A stretch of 64,000 nt of DNA, from the NCBI RefSeq assembly GCF_002564005.1, contig NZ_PDJG01000001.1, positions 1,116,001 through 1,180,000 on the forward strand. The letters are read 5' to 3'. Below are positions 24,392 through 33,545 of this stretch, one piece after another (the stretch's first letter is position 1; every line of letters starts with the position of its first letter). The stretch is from Sanguibacter antarcticus. Lineage in GTDB: Bacteria > Actinomycetota > Actinomycetes > Actinomycetales > Cellulomonadaceae. The notes beneath the pieces were generated by a model. That model saw nothing but the letters and a program-made list of their open reading frames with translations, searched no databases and was not told the origin of the DNA. Position numbers and translations under genes: made by a program.

Positions 24392-26508
24392 GGGGCGACC
24401 ACCGTCGCGGGGACGAGCGCGGCGACGGCGCTGGCGACCTCGGCTGAGCGCGAGGCGTACTGGGACGTCGCGCCGACGAGCAGCGCGTCGTAGCGTCGTC
24501 GCTCGTCCTCGTCCTCGAGGAGCGCCGTGACCTGGCGCTGCACGAGCGCCGGGTCGAAGCGCCGGACATTGTGGACGAACTCAGCGAGGCCGAGGTCGGC
24601 GAAGGCCGCGAAGCCCTTGCGCTCGTAGGACAGGTGGATGACGTAGTGCCCAGCCTTGAGCGCCATGAGCGCCGCGTGCATGCGGACGGCGACGATGACG
24701 CGGACGCCTCCGTCGTCGGACGGGACCATGAGGTCGTCGAAGCCCAGCGTCGTGCGGGGATGCATCGATGCCATCGCGGGGCGGTCGTCGTTCTTGCCCG
24801 CGGTGCTCTGGACGTACCCGTCGAAGGTGCCCATCCGGCGCGCGAGGTCGGCGAGCGGGGCAGGGATGCCGCCGTCGACGTGCCGCACGGAGAGGATCGG
24901 CGCGGCGTCGGGCGTCAGGCGGGCCGCGTCGCGGCCATCGCTCGTGATCTCGCCGAGGGCGAGGTCGGAGGTGCGCACCACGTTCGGCAGCGCGAGCTCG
25001 GCGACGGTCCGGTCGTCGCGGGCGAAGACGACGTCCACCGAGCGCAAGAGCCGGCGCATCGCAGGACGCGAGCCGAGGCGCAGCGGACCGATCGACTGCG
25101 GCAGGTACACGGTCGGCGCCTTGGTCCGGGCTGCGGCGAACAGCTGCGGACCGTGGATCAGCCCCGCCTTGAGGGACTCGACCAGGTGACCGAACCGCAG
25201 GTAGCCGCCCCCGACGCCGACGACGAGGTCGAAGTCGCCGAGGTGGCGCAGCGTCTTGAGGTAGGCGCGCCGGTACCCCGTGCGTCGCAGGCCGGAGTCG
25301 AGGACGCGCACACCCATGCCGTGGAAGCTGTCCGGGTGGTTCGCCGCGACGGTGATCTCGACGTCCTCTCCCAGTGCGCTGCGCACGATGTCGAGGGCGA
25401 GCTCGACGAGGAGGCCGTCGCCGCGGTTCGCGGCGCTGTAGCCGTGCAGGATGATCGCTCTGCGCGGGCGGCCGGGGGTTCCAGGGCGTCGGGCGGCGGA
25501 CACCGCCTGGTCGTAGGTCCGGGCGAGGCTCTCGCGGTGCTCTTCGGGATTCATGCTCTCCTCGAGCTCGCACGTCAGTGCGAGGATCGTTGCTCGTGCG
25601 TCGGGGTCGTCGAGAGCCCGGCGGATGATGTGGACGGCTTGGGCTGCATCGTCGAACGACGCCAGCCGGGTGTGCGCGGTCGCCGCGATGGCGCGCACGA
25701 CGGTCGGTACACGCAGGGCGGCCGCGTCGAGGACGCTCAGCGGGAACCCCTCGTAGGCGGCAGTGTGGACATACAGCGCAGCGCCTCCGAGCAGGTCGAC
25801 GAGATCGGCGTCGCCGACCCAGCCGGTGACCTGGACGCCGGCAGCCTCGAGCTCGTTGCGCTGCTCAGCGTCCCCGTCGCCGATCCACCGGAACGTGATG
25901 CTCGGGTCGAGGGCGCGCGTGCGCCGGGCGATCTCGGCGAACAGCCCAGGGTCCTTCTGCGGGGAGATGCGCCCGACCATGACCACGGTGCGCCTGGGAG
26001 CGAGCTCCCCCGCCCCAGAAGACGCGGGCCGGCTGACCGTCGCGGCGTTCGGGACGTGCTCGACGTCGACAGCTCCCGTCGAGCGTGCGAGCGCCGCCTC
26101 GTGGGGCGTGAGAGCGACCGTGACCGTCGAGCGTGGTGCGAGCGCCGTCTCGACGAGACGGTAGGCAACCCGCAGCGCAGCCGGGCGGGCCGGGTCCTCG
26201 AAGACGTAGCAGTGCGGCTGGTAGACGATCGGGACAGGTGACGGCAGCGCACGCGTGTAGATGCCGGCCCACGACGAGTGGGCGAACACGACGTCGGGCG
26301 CGATCGAGCGGACCTCTCGGCGGACGGCGAGGATCCGGGCCACCAACGACTCCGGGAGCGTACGGACCTCGTCGAAGTCGTCGGGGGCCTGGTCTGCTGT
26401 GAGCGGCGAGCACAGCACGTGCGTGTGCTCGGGTGCCGCTCGCGCCGCCATGACGGCTGCTCGCAGGACCCCGCCACCGGTGCACTCGGTCACATGAAGG
26501 ATCTTCAT
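24388..26508 (-). CDS. bifunctional GT4 glycosyltransferase-pyruvyltransferase fusion
   Basis: 706 residues. The N-terminal half (1-345) is GT4: MKILHVTECTGGGVLRAAVMAA, VVMVGRISPQKDPGLFAEIA, WIGDGDAEQ, YVHTAAYEGFPLSVLDAAALRVP. The C-terminal half (350-700) is a polysaccharide pyruvyl transferase domain: ILHGYSAANRGDGLLVELAL, DLVVGVGGGYLRFG, PTVYLPQSIGPL, FARDDRTVAELALPNV and RMHAALMALKAGHYVIHLSYERKG (in two pieces). It could both add a sugar and then pyruvylate it. ATGA overlap with the downstream gene. Sixty-one bases separate its start from the stop of the initiating transferase. Confidence 0.82.
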   Translation of the reverse strand: MKILHVTECTGGGVLRAAVMAARAAPEHTHVLCSPLTADQAPDDFDEVRTLPESLVARILAVRREVRSIAPDVVFAHSSWAGIYTRALPSPVPIVYQPHCYVFEDPARPAALRVAYRLVETALAPRSTVTVALTPHEAALARSTGAVDVEHVPNAATVSRPASSGAGELAPRRTVVMVGRISPQKDPGLFAEIARRTRALDPSITFRWIGDGDAEQRNELEAAGVQVTGWVGDADLVDLLGGAALYVHTAAYEGFPLSVLDAAALRVPTVVRAIAATAHTRLASFDDAAQAVHIIRRALDDPDARATILALTCELEESMNPEEHRESLARTYDQAVSAARRPGTPGRPRRAIILHGYSAANRGDGLLVELALDIVRSALGEDVEITVAANHPDSFHGMGVRVLDSGLRRTGYRRAYLKTLRHLGDFDLVVGVGGGYLRFGHLVESLKAGLIHGPQLFAAARTKAPTVYLPQSIGPLRLGSRPAMRRLLRSVDVVFARDDRTVAELALPNVVRTSDLALGEITSDGRDAARLTPDAAPILSVRHVDGGIPAPLADLARRMGTFDGYVQSTAGKNDDRPAMASMHPRTTLGFDDLMVPSDDGGVRVIVAVRMHAALMALKAGHYVIHLSYERKGFAAFADLGLAEFVHNVRRFDPALVQRQVTALLEDEDERRRYDALLVGATSQYASRSAEVASAVAALVPATVVAP

Positions 26509-26569
26509 CGGAGCGGTCGCCTCTCGTTCGGTCCCAGCGCGCCGGGACGACGTCTCGTGATGCCCATGG

Positions 26570-28114
26570 TCAGTACGCGCCGTCGGACGCGACGACTGCT
26601 CGCGCGGTGCGCAGCAGGATCATGACGTCACCGATGAGCGTCCAGTTCTCGACGTAGTACACGTCCATCCGGATGCCCTCCTCGGGACTCAGCTCCGAGC
26701 GGCCCGACGTCTGCCACAGGCCCGTGAGCCCAGGCTTGACGAGCAGGCGTCGGTGAGCCTTGCGGTCGTACAGCGCCACCTCGCGGTCGATCTGCGGGCG
26801 AGGACCGACGAGGCTCATCGTGCCCAGCAGCACGTTGAAGAGCTGCGGCAGCTCGTCGAGGGAGTACTTGCGCAGCACCCGGCCCACCTTCGTCACGCGC
26901 GGGTCGTTCTTGGGCTTGTAGAAGAGGCCCACCTCCTCGATGCCCTCGGCTGCCAGCACCTCGTCGAGGCGCAGGTGCGCGTCCGCGACCATGGAGCGGA
27001 ACTTGAGCATCCCAAAGGTCTTTCCGCCGACGCCGATGCGTTCCTGACGGTAAAAGATGGCCCCAGGGCTGGTAAATTTCACGAGCAGCGCGATGGCCAC
27101 GAGAACCGGTGAGAGCACCAATGTGATGAGCAGCGCACCCACGAAATCAAATAGTGTCTTCATCACATACTTGAAGCCAGTGAAATGCGGTTCGTCGACA
27201 TAGACGAGCGGAAGACCGTTGACCGGTCGCGTAATGACGCGCGGACCAGCCACATCACGCAGAGCGACCGTGAGCGCGAGATCGATCCCGGTCCCCTCGA
27301 GGTCCCAACCGAGCGTCCGGACGGTCTCGGAAGTCATCGAGTCGGACCCGACGACGGTCACCGCGTCGACGCCGAGGCGCTGTGCGATGGAGGCTGCGTC
27401 GGTCATCGCGCCGAGGACCGGGACGCCCGCGACGGTGTCCGGACCGGTCTCAGACTCGGGGACGCAGAGCCCGACGACGCCGAAACCGGCTTCCGTCTTG
27501 TCCTGGAGGTCGCGCGCGAAGATCTCCGCCTTGGCACGGTGGCCGACGACGAGAACCTTGAACTGAGCCCCGCCATGAGCACGTCGACGGCGCAGCCAGT
27601 GGCGCCAGAAGAGCCTGCCGACGAGCAGGAGACCGAGGCCGAGCGGCAGTGCGATCGCCAGATAACCACGGCCGATGTCCATCCGCAGGAGGTAGGCGAT
27701 GACTGCGACGGTCGCGAACAAGCGCCACGTCCAGGACACAACTCGTTGATATTCCGCGGGTCCGGTGCCCACGACACGCCGGTCCTGGCTGCGCCCGACC
27801 ACGAGCGCAGCGATCCATGCCCACATGAGCACGATCGAGACGACGAGGTAGCTGGGGGCAAAGCTGCCACCCACCCGAGCCGAGCCGTCCGCGTCGAACC
27901 GGATGACGTACGCCGTGAAGACGGCGATGTAGATCGCCGCCGCGTCGGTGATGAGCACGCGTGTCGCGTACTGCACCCACCATCGAGGAGCGACGACGCC
28001 TGCTGACGTCGTCGAGCCCTCGTGCTGCTCGTTGTCCCCGGCACGGTCGTGCCCTGGGCGAAGCTCAGCCGGTACGGCAGTACCCGACTTCCTCCGATGC
28101 ATGACTGATGACAT
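26570..28114 (-). CDS. exopolysaccharide polyprenyl glycosylphosphotransferase (initiating)
   Basis: 514 residues. N-terminal cytoplasmic tail, four membrane helices (about 50-155), a Rossmann-like soluble domain ([18 protein letters not shown]), a fifth helix ([20 protein letters not shown]) and the catalytic phosphoglycosyltransferase domain: [37 protein letters not shown] and [15 protein letters not shown]. It transfers a sugar-1-phosphate to undecaprenyl phosphate, the first step of repeat-unit synthesis. AGGGGGG lies five bases before the ATG. The coding sequence between 27000 and 27240 is AT-rich (45% GC at 27121-27180), unlike its surroundings. Confidence 0.92.
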   Translation of the reverse strand: MSSVMHRRKSGTAVPAELRPGHDRAGDNEQHEGSTTSAGVVAPRWWVQYATRVLITDAAAIYIAVFTAYVIRFDADGSARVGGSFAPSYLVVSIVLMWAWIAALVVGRSQDRRVVGTGPAEYQRVVSWTWRLFATVAVIAYLLRMDIGRGYLAIALPLGLGLLLVGRLFWRHWLRRRRAHGGAQFKVLVVGHRAKAEIFARDLQDKTEAGFGVVGLCVPESETGPDTVAGVPVLGAMTDAASIAQRLGVDAVTVVGSDSMTSETVRTLGWDLEGTGIDLALTVALRDVAGPRVITRPVNGLPLVYVDEPHFTGFKYVMKTLFDFVGALLITLVLSPVLVAIALLVKFTSPGAIFYRQERIGVGGKTFGMLKFRSMVADAHLRLDEVLAAEGIEEVGLFYKPKNDPRVTKVGRVLRKYSLDELPQLFNVLLGTMSLVGPRPQIDREVALYDRKAHRRLLVKPGLTGLWQTSGRSELSPEEGIRMDVYYVENWTLIGDVMILLRTARAVVASDGAY

Positions 28115-28334
28115 CGATACCCCCCTGCGAGCGCCGATGCATGGTGCGCTCTATCTACTCGCCGTCGATCATCGCGAGTCCGAAATGTCTGATGAGTACT
28201 GAGTACTCGGATTCGTCACCGTAGTGCCGTCATGTCCCCTTCCTGAGGTACTTTGGACAACGCTAACGGTGCCACACATGAGAGCATGGTGGAAGCCGGA
28301 TTGCTTTACATCACAGTCAATGCAGGGGGAATTC
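28115..28334. promoter_or_regulatory. divergent promoter region of the exopolysaccharide locus
   Basis: 220 bases between the initiating transferase (-) and the tyrosine kinase (+). It is less GC-rich than its surroundings (about 52% at 28141-28200). It contains a perfect palindrome at 28194-28208 (GAGTACT-G-AGTACTC), a candidate regulator site for both directions. No small gene is credible here. Confidence 0.55.
28194..28208. promoter_or_regulatory. palindrome GAGTACT-G-AGTACTC, candidate operator
   Basis: Seven-base perfect arms around one central G, midway between the divergent exopolysaccharide genes (80 bases from the transferase ATG, 127 from the kinase GTG). Function is inferred only from symmetry and position. 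Confidence 0.45.
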
Positions 28335-29912
28335 GTGGAACTTCAGGACTATCTCGCGGTGCTTCGCAAGCGGTGGATAACAATCGCACTGGTCACGGCC
28401 TTAGGAATCGCTGTCGGAGCCGCAGCAACACTGTTGGCCACGCCGACGTACAAGGCTCGGTCTCAGGTGTTCGTCTCGGTCATGACCGGTGAGACCTCGT
28501 CTGACCTGCTCCAGGGCAGCAGCTTCACGCAGAAGCAGGTCAAGTCGTACACCGCGCTCGTCACGAGTCCTCGGGTCCTCATCCCGGTGATCGACGAGCT
28601 CGGCCTCGACACCACGCCAGAAGCCCTTGCGAACAGCGTCTCGGCCGACTCTCCGATCGACACCGTGCTCATCAACATCACGGCGACGAACGACGACGCG
28701 GAGCTCGCGAGCTCGATCGCGAACGCCACCGCAGAGAGCCTGTCTACCGAGGTCAGCGCCCTGGAGAGCCGCGCAGACGGGGTCTCCCCGGTTCAGATCA
28801 GCTCCGTGCGCACCGCGACCGTCCCGCGCTTCACCGCGACGCCGAACACGCGTCTCAACCTGGCGCTCGGCCTGGCGCTGGGCCTTGCGGTCGGCGTCGG
28901 TATCGCCGTGGTGCGGCACCTGCTCGACACGCGCATCCGCGATGAGTCCGATGTGAAACAGGTCACGAGCAGCTCCATCATCGCGTCGATCGCGTTCGAC
29001 CCCGACGCACCGAGCCACCCGCTCATCGTCCAGACGCACCCCCACAGCCAGCGGGCCGAGGCGTTCCGCCGGCTGCGCACCAACCTGCAGTTCCTCGACG
29101 TCGACGGGCGTCCTGGCACCATCGTGGTCACGTCGTCGCTGCCTGGAGAGGGAAAGTCCACGACCGCGATCAATCTTGCGATGACGCTCGCCGACGCGGG
29201 CTCGCGCGTCGTCCTCGTGGACGCCGACCTGCGGCGCCCTTCCGTCGCCCGGTACATGGGCCTCGAAGGAAATGTGGGGCTCACCACAGTCCTCATCGGA
29301 CGGGCCACGGTCGCCGAGGTTGTCCAGCCCTGGGGCGACGGGAACCTTCACGTGCTGCCCTCGGGTCAGGTGCCTCCCAACCCCAGCGAGCTTCTCGGTT
29401 CGACGTCCATGTCCACGCTGCTCGACTCTCTCGCCGCCGAGTACGACGTGGTCCTCGTCGACGCACCGCCCTTGCTGCCGGTCACCGATGCGGCGATCCT
29501 CTCTAGGCTCGCTGGCGGGGCGCTCGTGGTCGTCGGGGCGGACACCCTCGACCGCCACCAGCTCGCGGAGTCCATGGCTTCGCTGGAGAACGTCGGCGCG
29601 CGGGTGCTCGGTCTGGTGCTCAACCGCGCGGTGCGGACTCCGAGCGACGCGTACGCCTACTACGACTACACGCCCGTGGATCACGACAGCACAGACGCCA
29701 AGAAGAAGAACCGGGGCGCGAAGGGCGAGGAGAAGCGCTCGGCTCGTCCGGACCAGGGCAAGCCCAGCGGGACCGCCGGGTCGGGGGACGTCCCGCGGCG
29801 CATGGCTGACGCCGACCACCGGTCGTCGGTCGACTCCGTGCTCAGCGCCGCCGACGGCAGCCAGCGCACCGAGACGTCGCCGCGCACGCGGCCGTCGAGC
29901 GACCACGCCTGA
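28335..29912 (+). CDS. Wzc-like BY-type tyrosine autokinase with Wzz domain
   Basis: 525 residues from the GTG at 28335 (AGGGG six bases upstream; an ATG 15 bases earlier lacks one). N-terminal Wzz domain between two membrane helices (about 16-36 and 173-193) and a cytoplasmic kinase: Walker A SSLPGEGKST (267-276), Walker A' VVLVDADLRRP (292-302) and Walker B VVLVDAPPLLP (about 373). A Tyr cluster YAYYDYTPV at about 440 precedes a Lys/Arg/Ser-rich tail of some 80 residues. Wzz/Wzc proteins set chain length and assemble the export machinery, cycling by autophosphorylation. The phosphatase gene follows after 91 bases. Confidence 0.92.
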   Translation: MELQDYLAVLRKRWITIALVTALGIAVGAAATLLATPTYKARSQVFVSVMTGETSSDLLQGSSFTQKQVKSYTALVTSPRVLIPVIDELGLDTTPEALANSVSADSPIDTVLINITATNDDAELASSIANATAESLSTEVSALESRADGVSPVQISSVRTATVPRFTATPNTRLNLALGLALGLAVGVGIAVVRHLLDTRIRDESDVKQVTSSSIIASIAFDPDAPSHPLIVQTHPHSQRAEAFRRLRTNLQFLDVDGRPGTIVVTSSLPGEGKSTTAINLAMTLADAGSRVVLVDADLRRPSVARYMGLEGNVGLTTVLIGRATVAEVVQPWGDGNLHVLPSGQVPPNPSELLGSTSMSTLLDSLAAEYDVVLVDAPPLLPVTDAAILSRLAGGALVVVGADTLDRHQLAESMASLENVGARVLGLVLNRAVRTPSDAYAYYDYTPVDHDSTDAKKKNRGAKGEEKRSARPDQGKPSGTAGSGDVPRRMADADHRSSVDSVLSAADGSQRTETSPRTRPSSDHA

Positions 29913-29946
29913 CTGCTCTCGCGGTCGCAGGACGCACCGCAGTGCG

Positions 29947-29986
29947 ACGGGGTCGGTCAGGGCAGACTGTCCCTGACCGATCCCGT
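29947..29986 (+). terminator. 16-bp hairpin between kinase and phosphatase genes
   Basis: Arms 29947-29962 and 29971-29986 pair along 16 positions with one G-U, loop of eight bases. No U tract. It ends 18 bases before the phosphatase ATG, with GAGGAG in between, so it could be a terminator, an attenuator or an RNA-processing element setting the kinase:phosphatase ratio. Confidence 0.55.
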
Positions 29987-30003
29987 TCCTGAGGAGAACC
30001 GTC

Positions 30004-30594
30004 ATGACCAGCCCTTTCACCGTCCTCACCGTGTGCACCGGCAACGTGTGCCGCTCCCCCGCCGCCGAGCGTCTGCTGGCCGCGCGGCTCGGCACGGACT
30101 CCGGGATCACCGTCTCGAGCGCCGGGACGGGAGCACTCGTCGACGCGAGCATCCCCTCCCCGATGGCTGCCCTGCTCTCTGCCGCGGGCGGGTCTGCCGA
30201 CGCGTTCGCCGCCCGGCAGCTCACCGAGCAGTTCCTGCGCGAGAGCGACGTGATCCTGGCGCTGACCCGCGCCCACCGTTCACGGGTCGTCGACCTCTGG
30301 CCCGGCGCCGTCCGTCGGACGTTCACGCTCCGCGAGCTGGCGCGGCTCGCTGCGGCAGTGGGACCCGAGGCCCTTCCCGCAGGCAGCGCTGCCGAGCGCT
30401 TCGTCGCGCTCCTGCCCCTCGCCGCAGCGAGCCGCGCCACGCTGCCCATCGTCCGTCCCGACGACGACGACGTCGTCGATCCGTACCGGCGCAGCGACGC
30501 CGTCTATGCGACGTCGTTCGGTCAGCTGCGCCCGGCGGTCGAGACCATCGCTGCTGTCGTGCGTGGCACGGCACCGACCGTGAGCGCCGGCTGA
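30004..30594 (+). CDS. low-molecular-weight protein tyrosine phosphatase (Wzb-like)
   Basis: 196 residues. Opens with VLTVCTGNVCRSPAAERLL: P-loop C-x5-R with Cys11 and Arg17. The general-acid Asp lies in the DVVDPYRRSD segment near the C-terminus. Such phosphatases remove phosphate from the BY-kinase encoded just upstream, which keeps exopolysaccharide export cycling. GAGGAG lies eight bases before the ATG. The length exceeds the typical 150 residues because of an Ala-rich insertion before the DPY loop (about 120-150). Confidence 0.92.
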   Translation: MTSPFTVLTVCTGNVCRSPAAERLLAARLGTDSGITVSSAGTGALVDASIPSPMAALLSAAGGSADAFAARQLTEQFLRESDVILALTRAHRSRVVDLWPGAVRRTFTLRELARLAAAVGPEALPAGSAAERFVALLPLAAASRATLPIVRPDDDDVVDPYRRSDAVYATSFGQLRPAVETIAAVVRGTAPTVSAG

Positions 30595-30635
30595 GCCGGA
30601 GGGTCGTTCCTCGCGCGGGCGGCTGCCTGCGCTCG

Positions 30636-30641
30636 TACGCT
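30636..30641 (+). promoter_or_regulatory. -10 element TACGCT, leaderless start of the DUF2867 gene
   Basis: TACGCT is followed by six bases and the ATG at 30648. No ribosome-binding site is visible, so transcription probably begins at the start codon. Confidence 0.5.
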
Positions 30642-30647
30642 CGGTCG

Positions 30648-32180
30648 ATGACTTCAGCAGACACGACGACGACCCTGCCCGGAACCTCTGCTCCGCTCGT
30701 CCTCGTCACAGGTGCGACCGGCTACATCGGAGGGCGGCTCGTGCCTCGGCTGCTCGCCGCGGGCTTCCGGGTACGGGTCCTGGTCCGCACACCGGCCAAG
30801 CTGGCGGCCGTGCCGTGGCGCGACGAGGTCGAGGTGGTCGAGGGCGACCTGACGTCTGTCGAGGACACGACCGCGGCGTGCGCGGGGGTGCACACGTTCT
30901 ACTACCTCGTGCACTCGATGGGATCAGGCAGCGACTTCGAGGAGACGGAGCAGCGGACGGCGCGCCTCGTCGCGCGTGCCGCTGCCGACGCGGGTGTCGA
31001 ACGGGTCGTGTACATCGGCGGTCTCCACCCGGACGGAGTCGAGCTCTCGACGCACATGCGCTCGCGCACCGCGGTGGGCCAGGTGCTGCTGGACGGACCT
31101 GTTCCCGCGGTGGTCTACCAGGCAGGCGTGGTCATCGGGTCAGGGTCGGCGTCGTTCGAGATGATCCGGCACCTCACCGAGAACCTGCCGCTCATGCCCG
31201 CTCCGAGCTGGGTGACGAACCTCATCGAGCCGATCGCGATCCGTGACGTCGTGCACTACCTCGTGCAGGCTCCGCAGATCCCGGGCGACGTGAACCGGAC
31301 GTTCGACCTGGGGTCGCGAGAGGTGCTCACCTACGCAGCCCTCATGTACGGATACGCACGGGAGGCCGGGCTGCCGTGGCGCAAGATCTACGCGTTGCCT
31401 ATACCAGCACCACGGCTGGCCGGATGGTGGGTGGCGCTCGTCACGCCGATCCCGCACTCGATGGCTGTCCCGCTCGTGCAGTCGTTGCAGCACGACGCGG
31501 TGACGGACGAGCACGACATCGACGAGCTCGTCCCCCAGCCGCCGGAAGCCTTGACCGACTACCGGTCGGCGGTGCGGCTCGCGCTGGGCAAGATGGAGGA
31601 CGGCGAGGTCGAGACCTCGTGGTCGAGCGCATCGTCGGGCAAGCCGTACGAGCCGCTGCCGAGCGACCCGGAGTGGGCTGGCCGCACGGTGTACGTGGAC
31701 GACAGGTCGAGGTCGACGGACGTCGCACCCGAGAAGGTGTGGGACGTCATCGAAGGCATCGGTGGGGACAACGGCTGGTACTCGCTCCCGGCGGCCTGGG
31801 TCGTGCGCGGCGTGGCGGACAAGCTGCTCGGTGGCGCGGGGCACAACCGGGGACGGCGCAACGCGAGCCGGCTGGTCGTCGGTGACGCGGTGGACTGGTG
31901 GCGCGTCGAGCGGCTCGAGCGCGGCCGGCTCTTGCGCCTGCGTGCCGAGATGAAGGTGCCGGGCGGAGCATGGCTAGAGCTGACCGCCGAGCCGTCCGAC
32001 TCGGGCGGGACGATCTACCGGCAACGAGCGATCTACATGCCTCGGGGTCTCGCAGGCAAGCTCTACTGGTGGGCCATCTTCCCGTTCCACGGGCTGATCT
32101 TCCCGTCGATGGCGAAGAACATCATCGCGCGCGCCGCACAGGGCAGCGCGTCCGGCCGCGACGCGCAGACGGCGCAGTGA
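30648..32180 (+). CDS. NAD(P)-binding SDR fused to DUF2867
   Basis: 510 residues. The N-terminal atypical SDR domain begins LVTGATGYIGGRLVPRLLAAG (Gly-x-x-Gly-x-x-Gly, residues 19-25) with VVYIGGLHPDG and VVYQAGVVIGSGSASFEMIRHL (two pieces). The C-terminal half (about 345-490) is DUF2867, a SRPBCC-like domain: RGRRNASRLVVGDAVDWWRVE and YMPRGLAGKLYWWAIFPFH. This two-domain protein is common in actinobacteria; its substrate is unknown. A GTGA overlap joins it to the antiporter gene. The ATG at 30648 is preceded by a -10-like TACGCT. Confidence 0.85.
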   Translation: MTSADTTTTLPGTSAPLVLVTGATGYIGGRLVPRLLAAGFRVRVLVRTPAKLAAVPWRDEVEVVEGDLTSVEDTTAACAGVHTFYYLVHSMGSGSDFEETEQRTARLVARAAADAGVERVVYIGGLHPDGVELSTHMRSRTAVGQVLLDGPVPAVVYQAGVVIGSGSASFEMIRHLTENLPLMPAPSWVTNLIEPIAIRDVVHYLVQAPQIPGDVNRTFDLGSREVLTYAALMYGYAREAGLPWRKIYALPIPAPRLAGWWVALVTPIPHSMAVPLVQSLQHDAVTDEHDIDELVPQPPEALTDYRSAVRLALGKMEDGEVETSWSSASSGKPYEPLPSDPEWAGRTVYVDDRSRSTDVAPEKVWDVIEGIGGDNGWYSLPAAWVVRGVADKLLGGAGHNRGRRNASRLVVGDAVDWWRVERLERGRLLRLRAEMKVPGGAWLELTAEPSDSGGTIYRQRAIYMPRGLAGKLYWWAIFPFHGLIFPSMAKNIIARAAQGSASGRDAQTAQ

Positions 32181-33475
32181 GCCTGGAGGCTGACGGCGGC
32201 GGCCTGCTCTTTCTCGCTGTCGGGCTCGCGACGCTCGCGGCCGCGCTCCTGCCACGGATCCTCGGACGGGTCCCCGTGTCGGTGCCCATGGTGTTTCTTG
32301 CCGCCGGGATGGTCGGTTTTGCACTGCTGCCTCAGCTCCCGAACCCGGACCCGCTCGTGCACGACGACCTCGCGCTGCACCTCACGGAGGTGTGCGTGAT
32401 CCTCTCCCTCATGGGCGCAGGTCTCGCCCTCAACCGGCCGGTCGGCTGGCGACGCTGGTCGACCACGTGGCGCCTGCTCGGGATCACCATGCCGCTGTCG
32501 ATGCTCGCCGTCGGGCTGCTCGGGTGGGCGGCTCTCGGCGTCGGGGCGGCGAGCGCGGTGCTGCTCGCCGCCGTGCTCGCCCCGACCGACCCGGTGCTCG
32601 CGACAGAGGTCCAGGTGAGCGAGCCGGTGGCTCGTCCCGACGCTGTGGACGACGAGGCGCGCTTCGCGCTGACGTCGGAGGCCGGCCTCAACGACGGTCT
32701 GGCGTTCCCCTTCACGTACGCGGCGATCGGGATCGCGGTGGCCGGGGTCGCGCCGGACGGGTGGCTGGGGCACTGGTTGCTCGTCGACGTGGTGTGGCGT
32801 CTCGGGGTCGGTGTGCTCGGCGGCCTGGCGGTGGGGTGGCTGTTCGGAAAGCTCTTCTTCTCGACCGTCTCCGAGCGGCTGCGCCTGACGGAGTCCGCGG
32901 AGGGATTCGTGGCTCTGGCAGCGACGTTCCTCGCGTACGGGGCGACAGAGCTCGCGGAAGGGTACGGCTTCGTCGCGGTGTTCGTGTGCGCGTGCAGCAT
33001 CCGGGCGGCGGAGCGTGCGCACGGGTACCACGCCGTGCTGCACAGCTTCGTCGAGCAGATCGAGCGGCTGCTGACCGTGGTCGTTCTCGTCCTGCTCGGA
33101 GGTGCGGTGTCGCGCGGTCTGCTCTCCGGCATCGGGTGGCGCGAGGTGGGCGTCGCCGCCGCGGTGATCCTCGTGGTCCGCCCGGTCGCCGGGTGGATCG
33201 GGCTCTCTCGGGGGAAGACCGGCCCGCGGGAGCGTGGGGTCATCGCGTTCTTCGGGGTGCGCGGTGTGGGGTCGTTGTACTACGTGGCGTACGCGCTGCA
33301 CTCGGCGCCGTTCCCCGACGCTCGGGACCTGTGGGCGATCGTCGGGCTCGTCGTCGTCGGGTCGATCGTCGTGCACGGTGCGCTGGCGACGCCGGCGATG
33401 GCTGCCCTCGATGCACGCCGGGCGCGCCGAGCCCCGACGAGCGACGACGGGAGCGTCGAGCGGACCCCGGTGTGA
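32177..33475 (+). CDS. NhaP-type Na+(K+)/H+ antiporter (CPA1)
   Basis: 432 residues from the GTG that overlaps the previous stop. Twelve or so membrane helices. The ion-binding stretch APTDPVLATEVQV (about 137-149) and SEAGLNDGLAFPF (about 168-180) are signatures of the CPA1 family, with the Asp of NDG in the ion pathway. A later RERGVIAFFGVRGVGSLYYVAYA segment (in two pieces) is also typical. It exchanges cations for protons to hold pH and osmotic balance. It has no long cytoplasmic tail. A short intergenic gap of 70 bases precedes the permease gene. Confidence 0.88.
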   Translation: MSLEADGGGLLFLAVGLATLAAALLPRILGRVPVSVPMVFLAAGMVGFALLPQLPNPDPLVHDDLALHLTEVCVILSLMGAGLALNRPVGWRRWSTTWRLLGITMPLSMLAVGLLGWAALGVGAASAVLLAAVLAPTDPVLATEVQVSEPVARPDAVDDEARFALTSEAGLNDGLAFPFTYAAIGIAVAGVAPDGWLGHWLLVDVVWRLGVGVLGGLAVGWLFGKLFFSTVSERLRLTESAEGFVALAATFLAYGATELAEGYGFVAVFVCACSIRAAERAHGYHAVLHSFVEQIERLLTVVVLVLLGGAVSRGLLSGIGWREVGVAAAVILVVRPVAGWIGLSRGKTGPRERGVIAFFGVRGVGSLYYVAYALHSAPFPDARDLWAIVGLVVVGSIVVHGALATPAMAALDARRARRAPTSDDGSVERTPV

Positions 33476-33533
33476 CGCGCCGAGGAGCCACAGGGCGCGC
33501 CCTGTTCCGGATGCCGCCGCGACCGGCCTCCCG

Positions 33534-33539
33534 TAATCT
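33534..33539 (+). promoter_or_regulatory. -10 element TAATCT, leaderless start of the AI-2E family gene
   Basis: TAATCT is followed by six bases and the ATG at 33546. No ribosome-binding site. Confidence 0.5.
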
Positions 33540-33545
33540 GCCCGC

